A stretch of 24,855 bases of DNA from DAIRVC01 sp036803025 (GCA_036803025.1 DAIRVC010000021.1:1-24855); one strand, 5' to 3'; positions 15,155 to 23,194 are shown, numbered from the stretch's first letter. The notes: generated by a model not told the origin, from the sequence alone. Program-made: numbers and translations.

Positions 15155-15188
15155 CCCCCCAGACGCACGATCACATCGGGAGGGTGCC

Positions 15189-15920
15189 ATGTCTGCTTAC
15201 GCCACTCGAACTGCTTCGCTTCTGGGTGCCGACGGCCTTCTGGGAGCCGTGCGGCGCCTGCTGCGCAGGGCGCCGGTCAGCCGGGGCGCCGCCTTCGGCC
15301 TGATCATCCTGGTTGGCATGATCGGGTTCGAGATCTTCAACTACAGCACCACCCAGTTTGCTCTGCTCGACCTGATGGGCGACCAACGCTTCCTGGGCAT
15401 TGCCTGGGCGACGATTCTGGCCCTGGCATTCTGCGCCATCGACTTCGCCGGGATTGCACGCCTGTTCACACCCGAGCGCGACCGACGCGAGCAGGCCGAG
15501 ATCTGGTACCTGCTCGGCGCCTGGTTCCTGGCGGCGACGATGAACGCCATGCTGACCTGGTGGGGCGTGTCGCTGTCCTTGCTCAGCCGTCAGTCCCTGG
15601 GGAACGAGATCCTCAGCCGGCAAGAACTGTTGTCCGGCGCCCCGGTCTTCGTCGCGGTACTCGTCTGGCTGATCCGCGTGCTCATGATCGGGACGCTCAC
15701 GCTGGGTGGGGAGCGCCTCTTCAGCCAGGCGGAGGCGCGCTCGGCCGGGCGCCTGCGCCGGGTACAGCCGGAGGCCTTCAACGTGCAGCAGACCGTCCCC
15801 TCGGCAGCGGTCGCTCGGGCGCACCGGCCGGCCCCCAAACCGGCTGCGACTGATCCCGGCTACAGTCAGCGGCCGCTGGCGGCGCAGCCGCCTTCACGCC
15901 CGCAGGCCGGGCCGGCGTGA
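15189..15920 (+). CDS. Hypothetical membrane protein of the LexA-box operon
   Basis: I do not recognise the family of this 243-residue protein. It has about four membrane segments (near 34-50, 70-90, 107-130 and 153-172) and a Pro/Ala/Arg-rich cytoplasmic-looking tail (180-243). Noticeable stretches are GFEIFNYSTTQFALLDLMGDQRFLGI between the first two helices, a charged loop FTPERDRREQAE (93-104), and WWGVSLSLLS in the third. The tail is low complexity and may be disordered. The ATG has GGGAGGGTG just upstream. The stop overlaps the GTG start of a lytic transglycosylase (GTGA), so the two are made together. Damage-inducible expression is suggested only by the operator. Confidence 0.75.
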   Translation: MSAYATRTASLLGADGLLGAVRRLLRRAPVSRGAAFGLIILVGMIGFEIFNYSTTQFALLDLMGDQRFLGIAWATILALAFCAIDFAGIARLFTPERDRREQAEIWYLLGAWFLAATMNAMLTWWGVSLSLLSRQSLGNEILSRQELLSGAPVFVAVLVWLIRVLMIGTLTLGGERLFSQAEARSAGRLRRVQPEAFNVQQTVPSAAVARAHRPAPKPAATDPGYSQRPLAAQPPSRPQAGPA

Positions 15921-16654
15921 CCGTCCTGCAGCCGACGGCGGCGCGGCCGGGTGAAGCAGGGCTCTCGCCTCTCGATCCCGGGTTCCTGCGCCGCTGCCTG
16001 TTGCTGGCTGTCCCCTGTGCGTTGAGCGTGGCGCTGGTCTTGGCCACGCTCAACCTCTCCTCCGCCGTCCGGCTTCGCCTGATGGACGGATCCTCAGGGC
16101 CGGCACCGAGAGTGGTGCCCGAGGCCGGCGCAGCGGCGGAGGTACCGTCCGGGCCGGCGCTGTCGCCGGCCTTCACGCCCGAGGTGCGCTACTGGTCGCA
16201 GGCCATCCTGCGCTGGTCGCAGGCGTTCGGGCTTGACCCCAACCTGGTGGCGGCGGTGATGCAGATCGAGTCCTGCGGGGACCCGACCGCGGTCTCGTCC
16301 GCCGGGGCGCGCGGGCTGTTCCAGGTGATGCCCTACCATTTCGAGGCTGGCGAGGATCCCCTTGACCCGGAGACTAACGCGCGGCGCGGCTTGCGCTACC
16401 TGGCGCAGGCGCTCGAAAGAGCCGGCGGGCAGGTCGGGCTGGCGCTGGCGGGTTATAACGGCGGGCACGGCGTGATTGCCTGGCCGCCCGAATCCTGGCC
16501 GACCGAGACGCGCCGCTACGCGGGCTGGGGCACAGGGCTGTTGGCCGATGTCGCGGCCTGGCCGGCTTCCGGCAATGGCCTGAGCGCCTGGCTCGCGGCT
16601 GGCGGAAGCCGTCTGTGCGTTCGCGCGGCGGCGGTCCTGGGTCTGTCCGGCTGA
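15917..16654 (+). CDS. Membrane-anchored lytic transglycosylase (SLT domain)
   Basis: The 245-residue protein cleaves peptidoglycan between MurNAc and GlcNAc. One N-terminal membrane segment (about 26-46) anchors it, so the enzyme domain faces the wall. The SLT fold spans about 90-200. The catalytic Glu118 lies in AAVMQIESCGDP, followed by SSAGARGLFQVMPYHF (127-142) and AGYNGG (178-183), all family hallmarks. The C-terminal 50 residues have no recognised domain. The GTG start overlaps the preceding stop by 4 nt, so expression follows the LexA-like-box promoter. The gene converges on a sensor kinase gene; the 74-bp gap between them shows no clear terminator. Confidence 0.9.
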   Translation: MTVLQPTAARPGEAGLSPLDPGFLRRCLLLAVPCALSVALVLATLNLSSAVRLRLMDGSSGPAPRVVPEAGAAAEVPSGPALSPAFTPEVRYWSQAILRWSQAFGLDPNLVAAVMQIESCGDPTAVSSAGARGLFQVMPYHFEAGEDPLDPETNARRGLRYLAQALERAGGQVGLALAGYNGGHGVIAWPPESWPTETRRYAGWGTGLLADVAAWPASGNGLSAWLAAGGSRLCVRAAAVLGLSG

Positions 16655-16728
16655 CCCGCGGGCCACTAGACGAACGATCGTGTTGCAGACGCAGCGCGAT
16701 CGGCAGGGGCCGGAGGGATCGGAGGGCG

Positions 16729-18153
16729 CTAGCCGGAGGAGGGCCGCTCGACTCTCACTGGCGCCTGCGGCTCGACGGCCGGGGCCGTCATGTCAGCCAA
16801 TGGAAGCCACACGGAGAAGGTCGTGCCCTTCCCGACCTCGGAGGCGACTTCGATCTGCCCGTCGTGGCTCCGTGCAATCCAGTGGGCGATCGACAGGCCC
16901 AGTCCGGCCCCTCCCTGCAGCGTGCGCTTGCGTGAGCGATCCACCCGGTAGAAGCGCTCGAAGATGTGCGGAAGCGCCTCCTGGGCGATCCCCGGACCGG
17001 TGTCGGAGACCGTCAGGCGGGCGCGGTCGCCCACGCACGACAGGCTCAGGGTGATGGTCCCGTCGGCCGGGGTGTATTCGATGGCGTTCGAGACCAGGTT
17101 GAGCAGCATCTGCTTCAAACGATCCGGATCCCCGCGCACCCTGGCCTGGTCTTCGCGCCCGAGACGGATATCGAGTCGATCCTGAGCCAGGACCTTGGCC
17201 TGTTTGTAGACCTGCAGCAGCAGCGTATCCAGCTCGACCAGGTCGTGCGCCATCGGGAGCCGACCGCTCTCGGCCTGCGCCAGGAGGAGCAGATCCTGGA
17301 CCATGCGCGTCATCCGGTCGACCTCGGAGGTGATGGCCTCCAGCGACTCGGGGTCGGGTGTGCCCATGCGGCGGATGAGATCGACATTGCCGCGGATGGC
17401 CGTCAACGGGGTGCGCAGTTCGTGGGAGACATCGGCGACGAACCGCCTCTGAGTCTCAAACAAGCTCTCCAGGCGCTCGAGAGTCTCATTGAACGCCTGG
17501 GTCAGGCGTCCGACCTCGTCGGTCGGCGGGCCGTATCCGACCGGGATGCGGAGCGAGAGGTCGTCGGCGCGGGTGATCTGCAGCGCGGCCTGCGTGATCT
17601 GATCGAGTGGTCGCAGGGCTCCCCGGGCGGTGGTCAGGCCGACCAGTGCCGCCAACGCCACGGCCAGGACCCCGCCGCCGCCCAGGAAGAGCAGCAGGGC
17701 TTCGCGCGCCCGGTCGACGGTCTCCAGGGAGGAGGCCAGCTGCAGGCGGCCCAGGATCTCGCTGGATGGCGGGGCCACAACGGGCACGGTCAGGATGAGC
17801 AGGTGCGCCCCGCCGATATTGACCGTGGTGTGGGTCGGGACGGTGACGTCCAGCGCCTGAGGGTCAAGCGGATCGGGCATCGACATCAAGTTGGCGGATT
17901 CGACGCGCAAGATCCGGTCCGCGCCCCACACCTGGACGTAGACGTTCGCCGTCAGGTCGAGAGGCGGCAGGGTGATACCGCGTATGTCGCGGCGGCTGGC
18001 GCTGAGAATATCGTCGGCGGTCTGCGCCAGCGTGTTCTCGATCTGTGCGGTCAGGCTGCGGGTGAGCAGCAGGTAGAGGGCTGCGCCGAAGAGCAGGAGC
18101 ACCCCAGCCAGGACTGCGGTGTACCACAGGGTCAGGCGGGCGCGCAGGGTCAC
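16729..18153 (-). CDS. OmpR-pathway sensor histidine kinase
   Basis: The 474-residue kinase partners the regulator encoded just upstream. A first membrane helix (about 9-30) and a second (about 152-173) enclose a 120-residue extracytoplasmic sensor of unknown type. HAMP follows (174-228). HisKA has His244 in RRFVADVSHELRTPL. HATPase_c has an N box near Asn352-Asn356 (LNLVSNAIEY), G1 DTGPGI (384-389), F box IFERFYRVD and G2 GAGLGLSIAHWIARSHDG (415-432). The start is GTG 18153, whose TGA overlap with the regulator stop indicates translational coupling. A longer in-frame extension upstream would lie inside the regulator gene and is rejected. Confidence 0.94.
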   Translation of the reverse strand: MTLRARLTLWYTAVLAGVLLLFGAALYLLLTRSLTAQIENTLAQTADDILSASRRDIRGITLPPLDLTANVYVQVWGADRILRVESANLMSMPDPLDPQALDVTVPTHTTVNIGGAHLLILTVPVVAPPSSEILGRLQLASSLETVDRAREALLLFLGGGGVLAVALAALVGLTTARGALRPLDQITQAALQITRADDLSLRIPVGYGPPTDEVGRLTQAFNETLERLESLFETQRRFVADVSHELRTPLTAIRGNVDLIRRMGTPDPESLEAITSEVDRMTRMVQDLLLLAQAESGRLPMAHDLVELDTLLLQVYKQAKVLAQDRLDIRLGREDQARVRGDPDRLKQMLLNLVSNAIEYTPADGTITLSLSCVGDRARLTVSDTGPGIAQEALPHIFERFYRVDRSRKRTLQGGAGLGLSIAHWIARSHDGQIEVASEVGKGTTFSVWLPLADMTAPAVEPQAPVRVERPSSG

Positions 18154-18827
18154 GCCGGTTCCCGCAGCACGTAGCCGGCGCCCCGTACCGTGTGGATCAG
18201 GCGCGGCTCGCCGCCCTCCTCCGTCTTCTGGCGCAGGTAGCGGATGTAGACCTCGATGATGTTGCTCTCGCCGCCGAAGTCGTATCCCCACACCCGGTCG
18301 AAGATCACTTCGCGGGTCAGCACCTGGCGCGGGTGGCGCAGGAAGAGCTCGAGCAGCTCGTATTCCTTGGCGGTCAGCTCGAAGGCGCGCTCGCTGCGAA
18401 AACCCTGGCGGGTGCCGGTGTCGAGGCGCAGGTCGGCGAAGCTGAGGGTCTCGGCGCCTTCCGGGCGCGCCCGGCGCAGCAGGGCGCGGATGCGCGCCAA
18501 CAGCTCATCGAACTCGAACGGTTTGACCAGGTAGTCGTCGGCGCCGGCATCCAGGCCCTGGACGCGGTCGGATACGGCATCCTTGGCGGTCAGCATCAGG
18601 ATGGGCACCTCACTGGCGGCGCGCAGCCGTTTGCAGACCTCCAATCCGTCCAGCCCGGGCAGCATCCAGTCCAGCACCACCAGGTCGGGGGGAGTCTCAC
18701 GGGCGGCGTTCAGGCCGGCGGTGCCGTCGGCGGCGGTCTCGACGCGGTAGCCTTCGTAGGCCAGGCCCCGCTTGAGGAAGTCGAGGATCTTCTCCTCATC
18801 CTCGATGATCAGCACACGTTCGCGCAT
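18150..18827 (-). CDS. OmpR/PhoB-family response regulator
   Basis: The 225-residue regulator has a receiver domain (1-118). Its acidic pocket is Glu9-Asp10-Glu11, the phosphoacceptor is Asp53 (LVVLDWMLPG), Thr80 is in LMLTAKD, and Lys102 is in VKPFEF. The winged-helix DNA-binding domain (about 128-223) ends IHTVRGAGYVLREP, with the recognition helix near SNIIEVYIRYLRQKT. AGGGAGG lies 4-5 nt before ATG 18827. The gene precedes and overlaps its kinase by 4 nt. A pair of direct repeats upstream of its -10 suggests autoregulation. The signal and target genes are unknown; the extracytoplasmic kinase sensor points to an envelope or outside cue. Confidence 0.95.
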   Translation of the reverse strand: MRERVLIIEDEEKILDFLKRGLAYEGYRVETAADGTAGLNAARETPPDLVVLDWMLPGLDGLEVCKRLRAASEVPILMLTAKDAVSDRVQGLDAGADDYLVKPFEFDELLARIRALLRRARPEGAETLSFADLRLDTGTRQGFRSERAFELTAKEYELLELFLRHPRQVLTREVIFDRVWGYDFGGESNIIEVYIRYLRQKTEEGGEPRLIHTVRGAGYVLREPA

Positions 18828-18843
18828 ACGCCTCCCTCTGCAG

Positions 18844-18884
18844 AGTATACCGCCCGGGCGAGTGCATGTGTGAGCGGAGTGTGA
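18844..18884 (-). promoter_or_regulatory. Promoter with 11-bp-spaced direct repeats before the response regulator
   Basis: On the - strand, TATACT (18849-18844) forms the -10, a short way before the ribosome site. No good -35 is present. Instead TCACAC occurs at 18884-18879 and again at 18873-18868, exactly 11 bp apart. Tandem half-sites one helical turn apart, replacing a -35, are typical of PhoB/OmpR-activated promoters. Confidence 0.5.
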
Positions 18885-18885
18885 A

Positions 18886-20694
18886 TCAGGCCTCGGCCTG
18901 CGCCTGCAGCCGGTCGGTCATCCGCCCCATGGCGTCGAAGGCGGCTTCGATCGGCTCGGGGCTGGTCAAGTCGACGCCGGCCCGCCGCAGCGCTTCCAAG
19001 GGATAGAGCGAGCTGCCGGCCCTCAGGAAGCCAAGGTAGTCCTGGGCCGCGCCGGGGATACCGGACAGGACGCGCTCGGCCAGCGCCTGGGCGCCAGCGA
19101 TCCCGGTGGCATACTGGAACACATAGTAGTCGGTGTACAGATGGCCGAACGTGGCCCAGATGATCCCCACCCGAGGACGGTCGACGTGCACCTCGGTGCC
19201 GAAGCCCTCGCTGAACAGGTCGGCGCACAGCTCGATCATATCTTCAGCCGAGAGTCCGCGGCCACGCTCCTCTCGCTGATGAATCTCCAGCTCGAATCGG
19301 GCCAAGGTCGGCATGATGAAGAAGTAGCGGTAGAAGTTGGCCATGGCCTCCTCGATCAGCTCGGACTGGAAGGCCGGATCGGTTTCGCTGGCGAGCAGGT
19401 GGGCGCGGACCAGGGCCTGGTGGAAGTTGGAGGCGACCTCGGCGACGAAATTCGAGTAGTCAGTGTAGATGTAAGGCTGGTGCTGCCAGGTCAGATAGGA
19501 GTGCATCGAGTGCCCGAGTTCGTGCGCCAGCGTGCTCAGGCTGAGGACGTTGTCCACGTAACTGGTCTTGATGAAGGGCAGGGTGCCCTGTGCGCCGCTG
19601 GAGAATGCGCCGGCGGACTTGCCCCGGCATGGATAGACATCGATCCAGCGCTCCTCCAGGCAACCGCGGCGTACAGCCTCGACGTACTCGTCGCCCATCG
19701 GGGTCAGGCCGGCGCAGATCCAGTCGACCGCCTGCTCGAACGGAATCCGGCGGCGGCTGCCCGTCAAGGGCGCCCACATATCGAAAGGCTGCAAGGGATC
19801 GACGCGCAGCAGCCGCCGACGCAGCGCGAAGTAGCGCTGCCAGGCGGGGAGATGCCGGCGGAACGTGTCGATCAAGTTGTGGAACACGCCCTCGGGGATA
19901 TCGTTCTCGAATAGGGTCGCCGCCAGCGTGGAGGCGTGCCGCCGGGCGCGCATGAACAGCACGCTGCGCTTGATGGAGGCCCCCAAATTCGAGGCCAGGG
20001 CGTGGCGATGCGACAGGTAGACGTCGTGGAAGCCCTGCCAGGCTGATTGGCGCGCCGGTCGATCGCTGCCGCTCAAGATGCGAACAAGTGTTGTCTGGGT
20101 CAGCTCGATCGGCTCGCCGGCGGCGGTCCGCGCCGGGGGAAAGGCGAAATCGGCGTTGGTCAGCTGCCCCATGGTCGCCTCGACGGCGCTGAACGGATCA
20201 GCCAGCAGGCCGAGCAGCTCCTCGACCTCGCCCGAGCGGACATGGGCCTGTCGTCGGAACAGGTCGTCGACGTAATGGGGCAGGGCCTTCAGGCGCGGCT
20301 CGGCCGAGATCCAGGCGCGCAGGCTCGGCTCGCCGATGGCCAGGAGCTCCGGATTGAGAAAGGCGCAAGCCGCGGTCGCCTGAGCCACCAACGCCTGAGC
20401 CTGGCCGGACATGCGCGCGGCGGCCTGGTCGGTCGTGTCGACCGCGGCGGACATGCCGGCGTAGATGCGGATCCGCCCGACCCGCTGCATCGCCTGGGCG
20501 ATGCCATCCAGGGCGTCGGCCAGGGTGGAAGGGCCCTCGGCCAGCCGGCCGCGGAAACGCTCCAGGTCGGTCAGGCTGCCAGTACAGGCGAGCAGTTCAT
20601 CCTCCCAGGCCGCCGCGGAGGGGAATAGGCTGGGAGCGTTCCAGGTGTAGCGCGGGTCGATCTCGCCGTGTGACGGGAGCGAAGGTGCGGGCAT
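18886..20694 (-). CDS. pepF: Oligoendopeptidase F (M3 family metallopeptidase)
   Basis: The 602-residue cytoplasmic zinc peptidase trims short peptides of roughly 7 to 20 residues, and its length is normal for the family. The zinc site is HELGH (391-395, in LAHELGHSMHSYL) with a downstream Glu419 in SNFVAEVASNFHQ. Other family stretches are KTSYVDNVLSLSTLAHE before the zinc helix and GFGTEVHVDRP near the C-terminus. GGAGAAG lies a suitable distance before ATG 20694. The gene follows the rplL terminator. Its own promoter was not clear in the 80-bp gap. It ends 17 bp before the regulator's control repeats, so the two may share transcripts. Confidence 0.95.
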   Translation of the reverse strand: MPAPSLPSHGEIDPRYTWNAPSLFPSAAAWEDELLACTGSLTDLERFRGRLAEGPSTLADALDGIAQAMQRVGRIRIYAGMSAAVDTTDQAAARMSGQAQALVAQATAACAFLNPELLAIGEPSLRAWISAEPRLKALPHYVDDLFRRQAHVRSGEVEELLGLLADPFSAVEATMGQLTNADFAFPPARTAAGEPIELTQTTLVRILSGSDRPARQSAWQGFHDVYLSHRHALASNLGASIKRSVLFMRARRHASTLAATLFENDIPEGVFHNLIDTFRRHLPAWQRYFALRRRLLRVDPLQPFDMWAPLTGSRRRIPFEQAVDWICAGLTPMGDEYVEAVRRGCLEERWIDVYPCRGKSAGAFSSGAQGTLPFIKTSYVDNVLSLSTLAHELGHSMHSYLTWQHQPYIYTDYSNFVAEVASNFHQALVRAHLLASETDPAFQSELIEEAMANFYRYFFIMPTLARFELEIHQREERGRGLSAEDMIELCADLFSEGFGTEVHVDRPRVGIIWATFGHLYTDYYVFQYATGIAGAQALAERVLSGIPGAAQDYLGFLRAGSSLYPLEALRRAGVDLTSPEPIEAAFDAMGRMTDRLQAQAEA

Positions 20695-20774
20695 GACGAT
20701 CTTCTCCAGGGGGTCGGCGGCCGGCCCTTAGGATACATCAACTGATCGGCGCAGGGCGGCGGCGAGGGCCCGGG

Positions 20775-20803
20775 AAACAAAAGGAGCCGGGTTGACCGGC
20801 TCC
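20775..20803 (-). terminator. Rho-independent terminator of the ribosomal protein operon
   Basis: On the - strand, GGAGCCGG (20803-20796) pairs with CCGGCTCC (20790-20783) around a 5-nt loop, followed by TTTTGTTT. It lies just after rplL and ends the tuf-to-rplL run. Confidence 0.9.
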
Positions 20804-20824
20804 CCTTGATGATGCGCCTGCCGA

Positions 20825-21208
20825 CTAGACCAACTCGACCTTGGCCCCGGCCGCCTCGAGCCTGGTCTTGGCCTCCGTGGCAGCTTCCTTCCCGGCCGCC
20901 TCGAGCACCTTGGCGCCGGCGGTCTCGGCCAGATCCTTGGCCTCTTTCAGGCCCATGGTCGTGATCTGGCGGATGACCTTGATGACCTCGATCTTCTTCG
21001 GGCCGACGTCCTTGATGATGACGTCGAACTCGGATTTCTCCTCGACCGCTTCGGCCGCCCCGCCGGCGCCGGCGGCCGGCATGGCGGCCATGGCAACCGG
21101 AGCTGCGGCAGAGACGCCCCACTTCTCTTCCAACATCTTGGTCAGCTCAGCCGCTTCCAGGACGGTCAGCTTGCTGAGTTCGTCGACCAGTTTCTGCAGT
21201 TCAGCCAT
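20825..21208 (-). CDS. rplL: 50S ribosomal protein L7/L12
   Basis: This 127-residue protein forms the stalk dimers that recruit translation GTPases. The N-terminal dimerisation domain is MAELQKLVDELSKLTVLEAAELTKMLEEKWGV-like, and the Ala/Gly-rich hinge spans about 34-56. The C-terminal factor-binding domain reads EKSEFDVIIKDVGPKKIEVIKVIR..TTMGLKEAKDLAE, all canonical. It follows rplJ by 45 bp and should share its L10-leader control. The terminator directly downstream means rpoB is not in this operon. Confidence 0.97.
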   Translation of the reverse strand: MAELQKLVDELSKLTVLEAAELTKMLEEKWGVSAAAPVAMAAMPAAGAGGAAEAVEEKSEFDVIIKDVGPKKIEVIKVIRQITTMGLKEAKDLAETAGAKVLEAAGKEAATEAKTRLEAAGAKVELV

Positions 21209-21253
21209 TTCTTGAAACCCTCTCTCTCACATGTGTGCGTTTGTTGTGATCGG

Positions 21254-21781
21254 TCATGCAGGCGCAGCCGTCTCGGAATAGGCCTTGACCACGGATGCCA
21301 GCTGGCGCACGGATCCATTCAGTGCGCCGACGACGCGGCTGGCGGGAGTCTGGATCAGCCCCAGCAGCCGGGCGCGCAGTACCGGGAGCCCGGGCAGTTC
21401 GGCCAGCTGCTCAACCTGCCGGGCGCCGTACAGGACGCCGTCGATGACGGCCGCCTTGACCCGGATGGACTCGGATTGCTTGGCTGCCTCGACGATGGTC
21501 TTGGCCAGGCCGGGCACGTCATCGGCCACGGTCCCGATGACCGTGGTGCCGAGCAGTGCTTCCTCCGGGACCGGCAGTCCGACGTGCTGGAGGGCCAGCT
21601 TGACCAGCGTGTTCTTGACGACGTGGAACTCGCCGCCCAGCTCGCGGACCTTTTGGCGCAGGTCTTCCTGCTGCTTGACGGTCAATTTGGTGAAACTCGC
21701 CAGCACGACGCCCTTACTTCCCCGCAGGATATCCTCGTAGCGGGTGATCATGGCCTGCTTGTCGCTCTTAGTGATCGCCAA
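21254..21781 (-). CDS. rplJ: 50S ribosomal protein L10
   Basis: The 175-residue protein anchors L7/L12 dimers on the ribosome and, with L12, binds its own mRNA leader. The N-terminal half shows GVVLASFTKLTVKQQEDLRQ and FHVVKNTLVKLAL, the rRNA-binding part, and the C-terminal helix carries L12 sites. The start codon is TTG (21781-21779), with an ideal GGAGGTGA 6 nt upstream in the leader. A weak start behind a strong ribosome site fits a translation-regulated gene. Confidence 0.96.
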   Translation of the reverse strand: MAITKSDKQAMITRYEDILRGSKGVVLASFTKLTVKQQEDLRQKVRELGGEFHVVKNTLVKLALQHVGLPVPEEALLGTTVIGTVADDVPGLAKTIVEAAKQSESIRVKAAVIDGVLYGARQVEQLAELPGLPVLRARLLGLIQTPASRVVGALNGSVRQLASVVKAYSETAAPA

Positions 21782-21784
21782 TGG

Positions 21785-21970
21785 TTCTCACCTCCTTTCA
21801 GCTTTCGTGCCGCGAGCACCGGCGGCGCGCCGGTGCCAGACGGCAGCAAAAGAGTCTTTGCCTCGCGCAGGGTGCCGCTGCAAAGACTCTTTTGATGCCC
21901 AGAAGGCTGAGTCTTCACCTCGGCAGGAGATTAAGCCCGCGTGTGGGGCGCCTGCTGTCTGCGGCGAAGC
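21785..21970 (-). promoter_or_regulatory. Ribosomal protein L10 leader (autoregulatory mRNA element)
   Basis: The 209-nt gap between rplA and rplJ carries conserved L10-leader landmarks on the - strand: AGACAGCAGG (21960-21951), GGGCTTAA (21938-21931) and CTCCTGCCGAGGTGAAGACT (21929-21910), with GCAGG able to pair with CCTGC. L10-(L12)4 is known to bind this motif and repress rplJL. A second GC-rich hairpin (21816-21836) sits next to the rplJ ribosome site. Confidence 0.85.
21848..21893 (-). terminator. Attenuator-like hairpin in the L10 leader
   Basis: AAAAGAGTCTTTGC (21893-21880 on the - strand) and GCAAAGACTCTTTT (21861-21848) are perfect 14-bp inverted complements around an 18-nt loop, ending in TTTT. 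It lies between the L10-binding motif and rplJ, the right place for a regulated terminator. L10 binding would be expected to decide whether it forms. Confidence 0.7.
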
Positions 21971-21990
21971 AATGGTTCGCTTGCGCGATG

Positions 21991-22713
21991 CTAGACCGTC
22001 TCCTCCATCGCCTGGGCGGAGTTGGGATCGACGCGGATCCCGGGGCCCATGGTCGTGGTGAGTGTGATCTTGCGGATGAAGGCGCCCTTGGCTCCGGAGG
22101 GCCGCGCCTTCTTGATGGCTTCCATCAGCGCGGACATGTTCGCCCGCAGCTTCTCGGCCTCGAAGGAGGCCTTCCCGATCGGGATGTGCAGGTTGCCGGT
22201 CTTGTCCAGGCGAAACTCGACGCGACCAGCCTTGAGCTCGTTGATGGCGCGCGGCAGGTCGCCGGCCGGGACGACGGTGCCGGCTTTCGGGTTGGGCATC
22301 AGACCGCGCGTGCCCAGGATACGTCCCAGGCCGGACTTGCCGATCTTGCCCATCATCTCGGGGGTGGCCACGGTGGCGTCGAATTCGATCCAGCCGCCCT
22401 GGATGCGCTTGATGGCCTCGTCGTCGCCGATGTAGTCGGCGCCGGCCTCGGTCGCCGCCCGAGCGGCGTCGCCCTCGGCGAAAGCCAACACGCGCACGGT
22501 CTTGCCCAGCCCGTGCGGCAGCAGGACGGTATCGCGCACCTGCTGATCGGCCTGCTTGGGATCGACGCCCAGGCGAATGTGCATCTCGACCGTGGCGTCG
22601 AACTTGGTGATGCTGGTCTGGCGCGCCAGTTCCAGCGCTTCCAGCGGCTCGTACAGCCGGTCCTCTTCGACTTTGGCGGCGGCCGCCAGGTACTTCTTCC
22701 CGTGTTTGCTCAT
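21991..22713 (-). CDS. rplA: 50S ribosomal protein L1
   Basis: The 240-residue L1-stalk protein shows the diagnostic LGRILGTRGLMPNPKAGTV motif, the N-terminal KKYLAAAAKVEEDRLYEPLEAL, and GKASFEAEKLRANMSALMEAI in the second domain. ATG 22713 is chosen because GGGAG lies 5 nt upstream and MSKHGKKYL is the normal N-terminus. An in-frame ATG at 22761 would fall in the intergenic hairpin. It follows rplK by 55 bp. Confidence 0.96.
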   Translation of the reverse strand: MSKHGKKYLAAAAKVEEDRLYEPLEALELARQTSITKFDATVEMHIRLGVDPKQADQQVRDTVLLPHGLGKTVRVLAFAEGDAARAATEAGADYIGDDEAIKRIQGGWIEFDATVATPEMMGKIGKSGLGRILGTRGLMPNPKAGTVVPAGDLPRAINELKAGRVEFRLDKTGNLHIPIGKASFEAEKLRANMSALMEAIKKARPSGAKGAFIRKITLTTTMGPGIRVDPNSAQAMEETV

Positions 22714-22728
22714 TAGGCTCCCTGTGGT

Positions 22729-22768
22729 CCAGACGGGCCGCGCCTGCAGCGGCCCTCCCACGGTCTGG
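22729..22768 (-). other. Hairpin in the rplK-rplA spacer
   Basis: GGGCCGC (22735-22741) pairs with GCGGCCC (22749-22755), and an outer CCAGAC/GTCTGG pair (22729-22734, 22763-22768) extends the stem. There is no T-run, so it is more likely a processing or translation element than a terminator. The segment GCCCTCCCACG is shared with the nusG-rplK spacer. Confidence 0.55.
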
Positions 22769-23194
22769 CTAGTCTTCGACGACGATGCCCATATTGCGGG
22801 CGGTGCCTTCCACCTGGCGCATGGCGCCCTCCAGGTCGATGGCGTTCAAATCCTTCATCTTGATCTCGGCGATCTCGCGCACCTGCTTGCGGGTCACCTT
22901 GCCGACCTTGATGCGGTTGGCTTCGGCCGAGCCCTTCTCGATGCCGGCCGCCTTGCGCAGCAGCATCGGGGTGGGGGGCGTCTTGAGGATGAAGGTGAAT
23001 GAACCGTCAGTGTAGATGGTGATCTCGGCCGGAATGATCTCGCCGGCCCGGGTGGCGGTGCGGGCGTTGTACTCCTTGCAGAACATCATCAGGTTGATGC
23101 CGTGCGGCGCCAATGCCGGGCCGATGGGCGGGGCGGGGTTGGCCTTGCCGGCCTCGATCTGCACGCGGACGATCGCTTTGAGTTTCTTAGCCAC
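22769..23194 (-). CDS. rplK: 50S ribosomal protein L11
   Basis: The 141-residue protein binds the GTPase-associated 23S rRNA and supports factor binding. It shows PAPPIGPALAPHGINLMMFCKEYN in the N-terminal domain and GSFTFILKTPPTPMLLRKAAG at the hinge. The C-terminal rRNA-binding part is VREIAEIKMKDLNAIDLEGAMRQVEGTARNMGI. The start is GTG 23194 with GAGGAG 7 nt upstream. It lies 58 bp after nusG. Confidence 0.97.
   Translation of the reverse strand: MAKKLKAIVRVQIEAGKANPAPPIGPALAPHGINLMMFCKEYNARTATRAGEIIPAEITIYTDGSFTFILKTPPTPMLLRKAAGIEKGSAEANRIKVGKVTRKQVREIAEIKMKDLNAIDLEGAMRQVEGTARNMGIVVED

Noticed and set aside
16655..16728. Regulatory palindrome near ACGATCGT between converging genes
   Set aside because: It is short, lies downstream of both genes and is expected by chance.
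22714..22761. Longer L1 protein starting at 22761
   Set aside because: The extra 16 residues are not part of L1 and would be encoded within the spacer hairpin. ATG 22713 has a good ribosome site.
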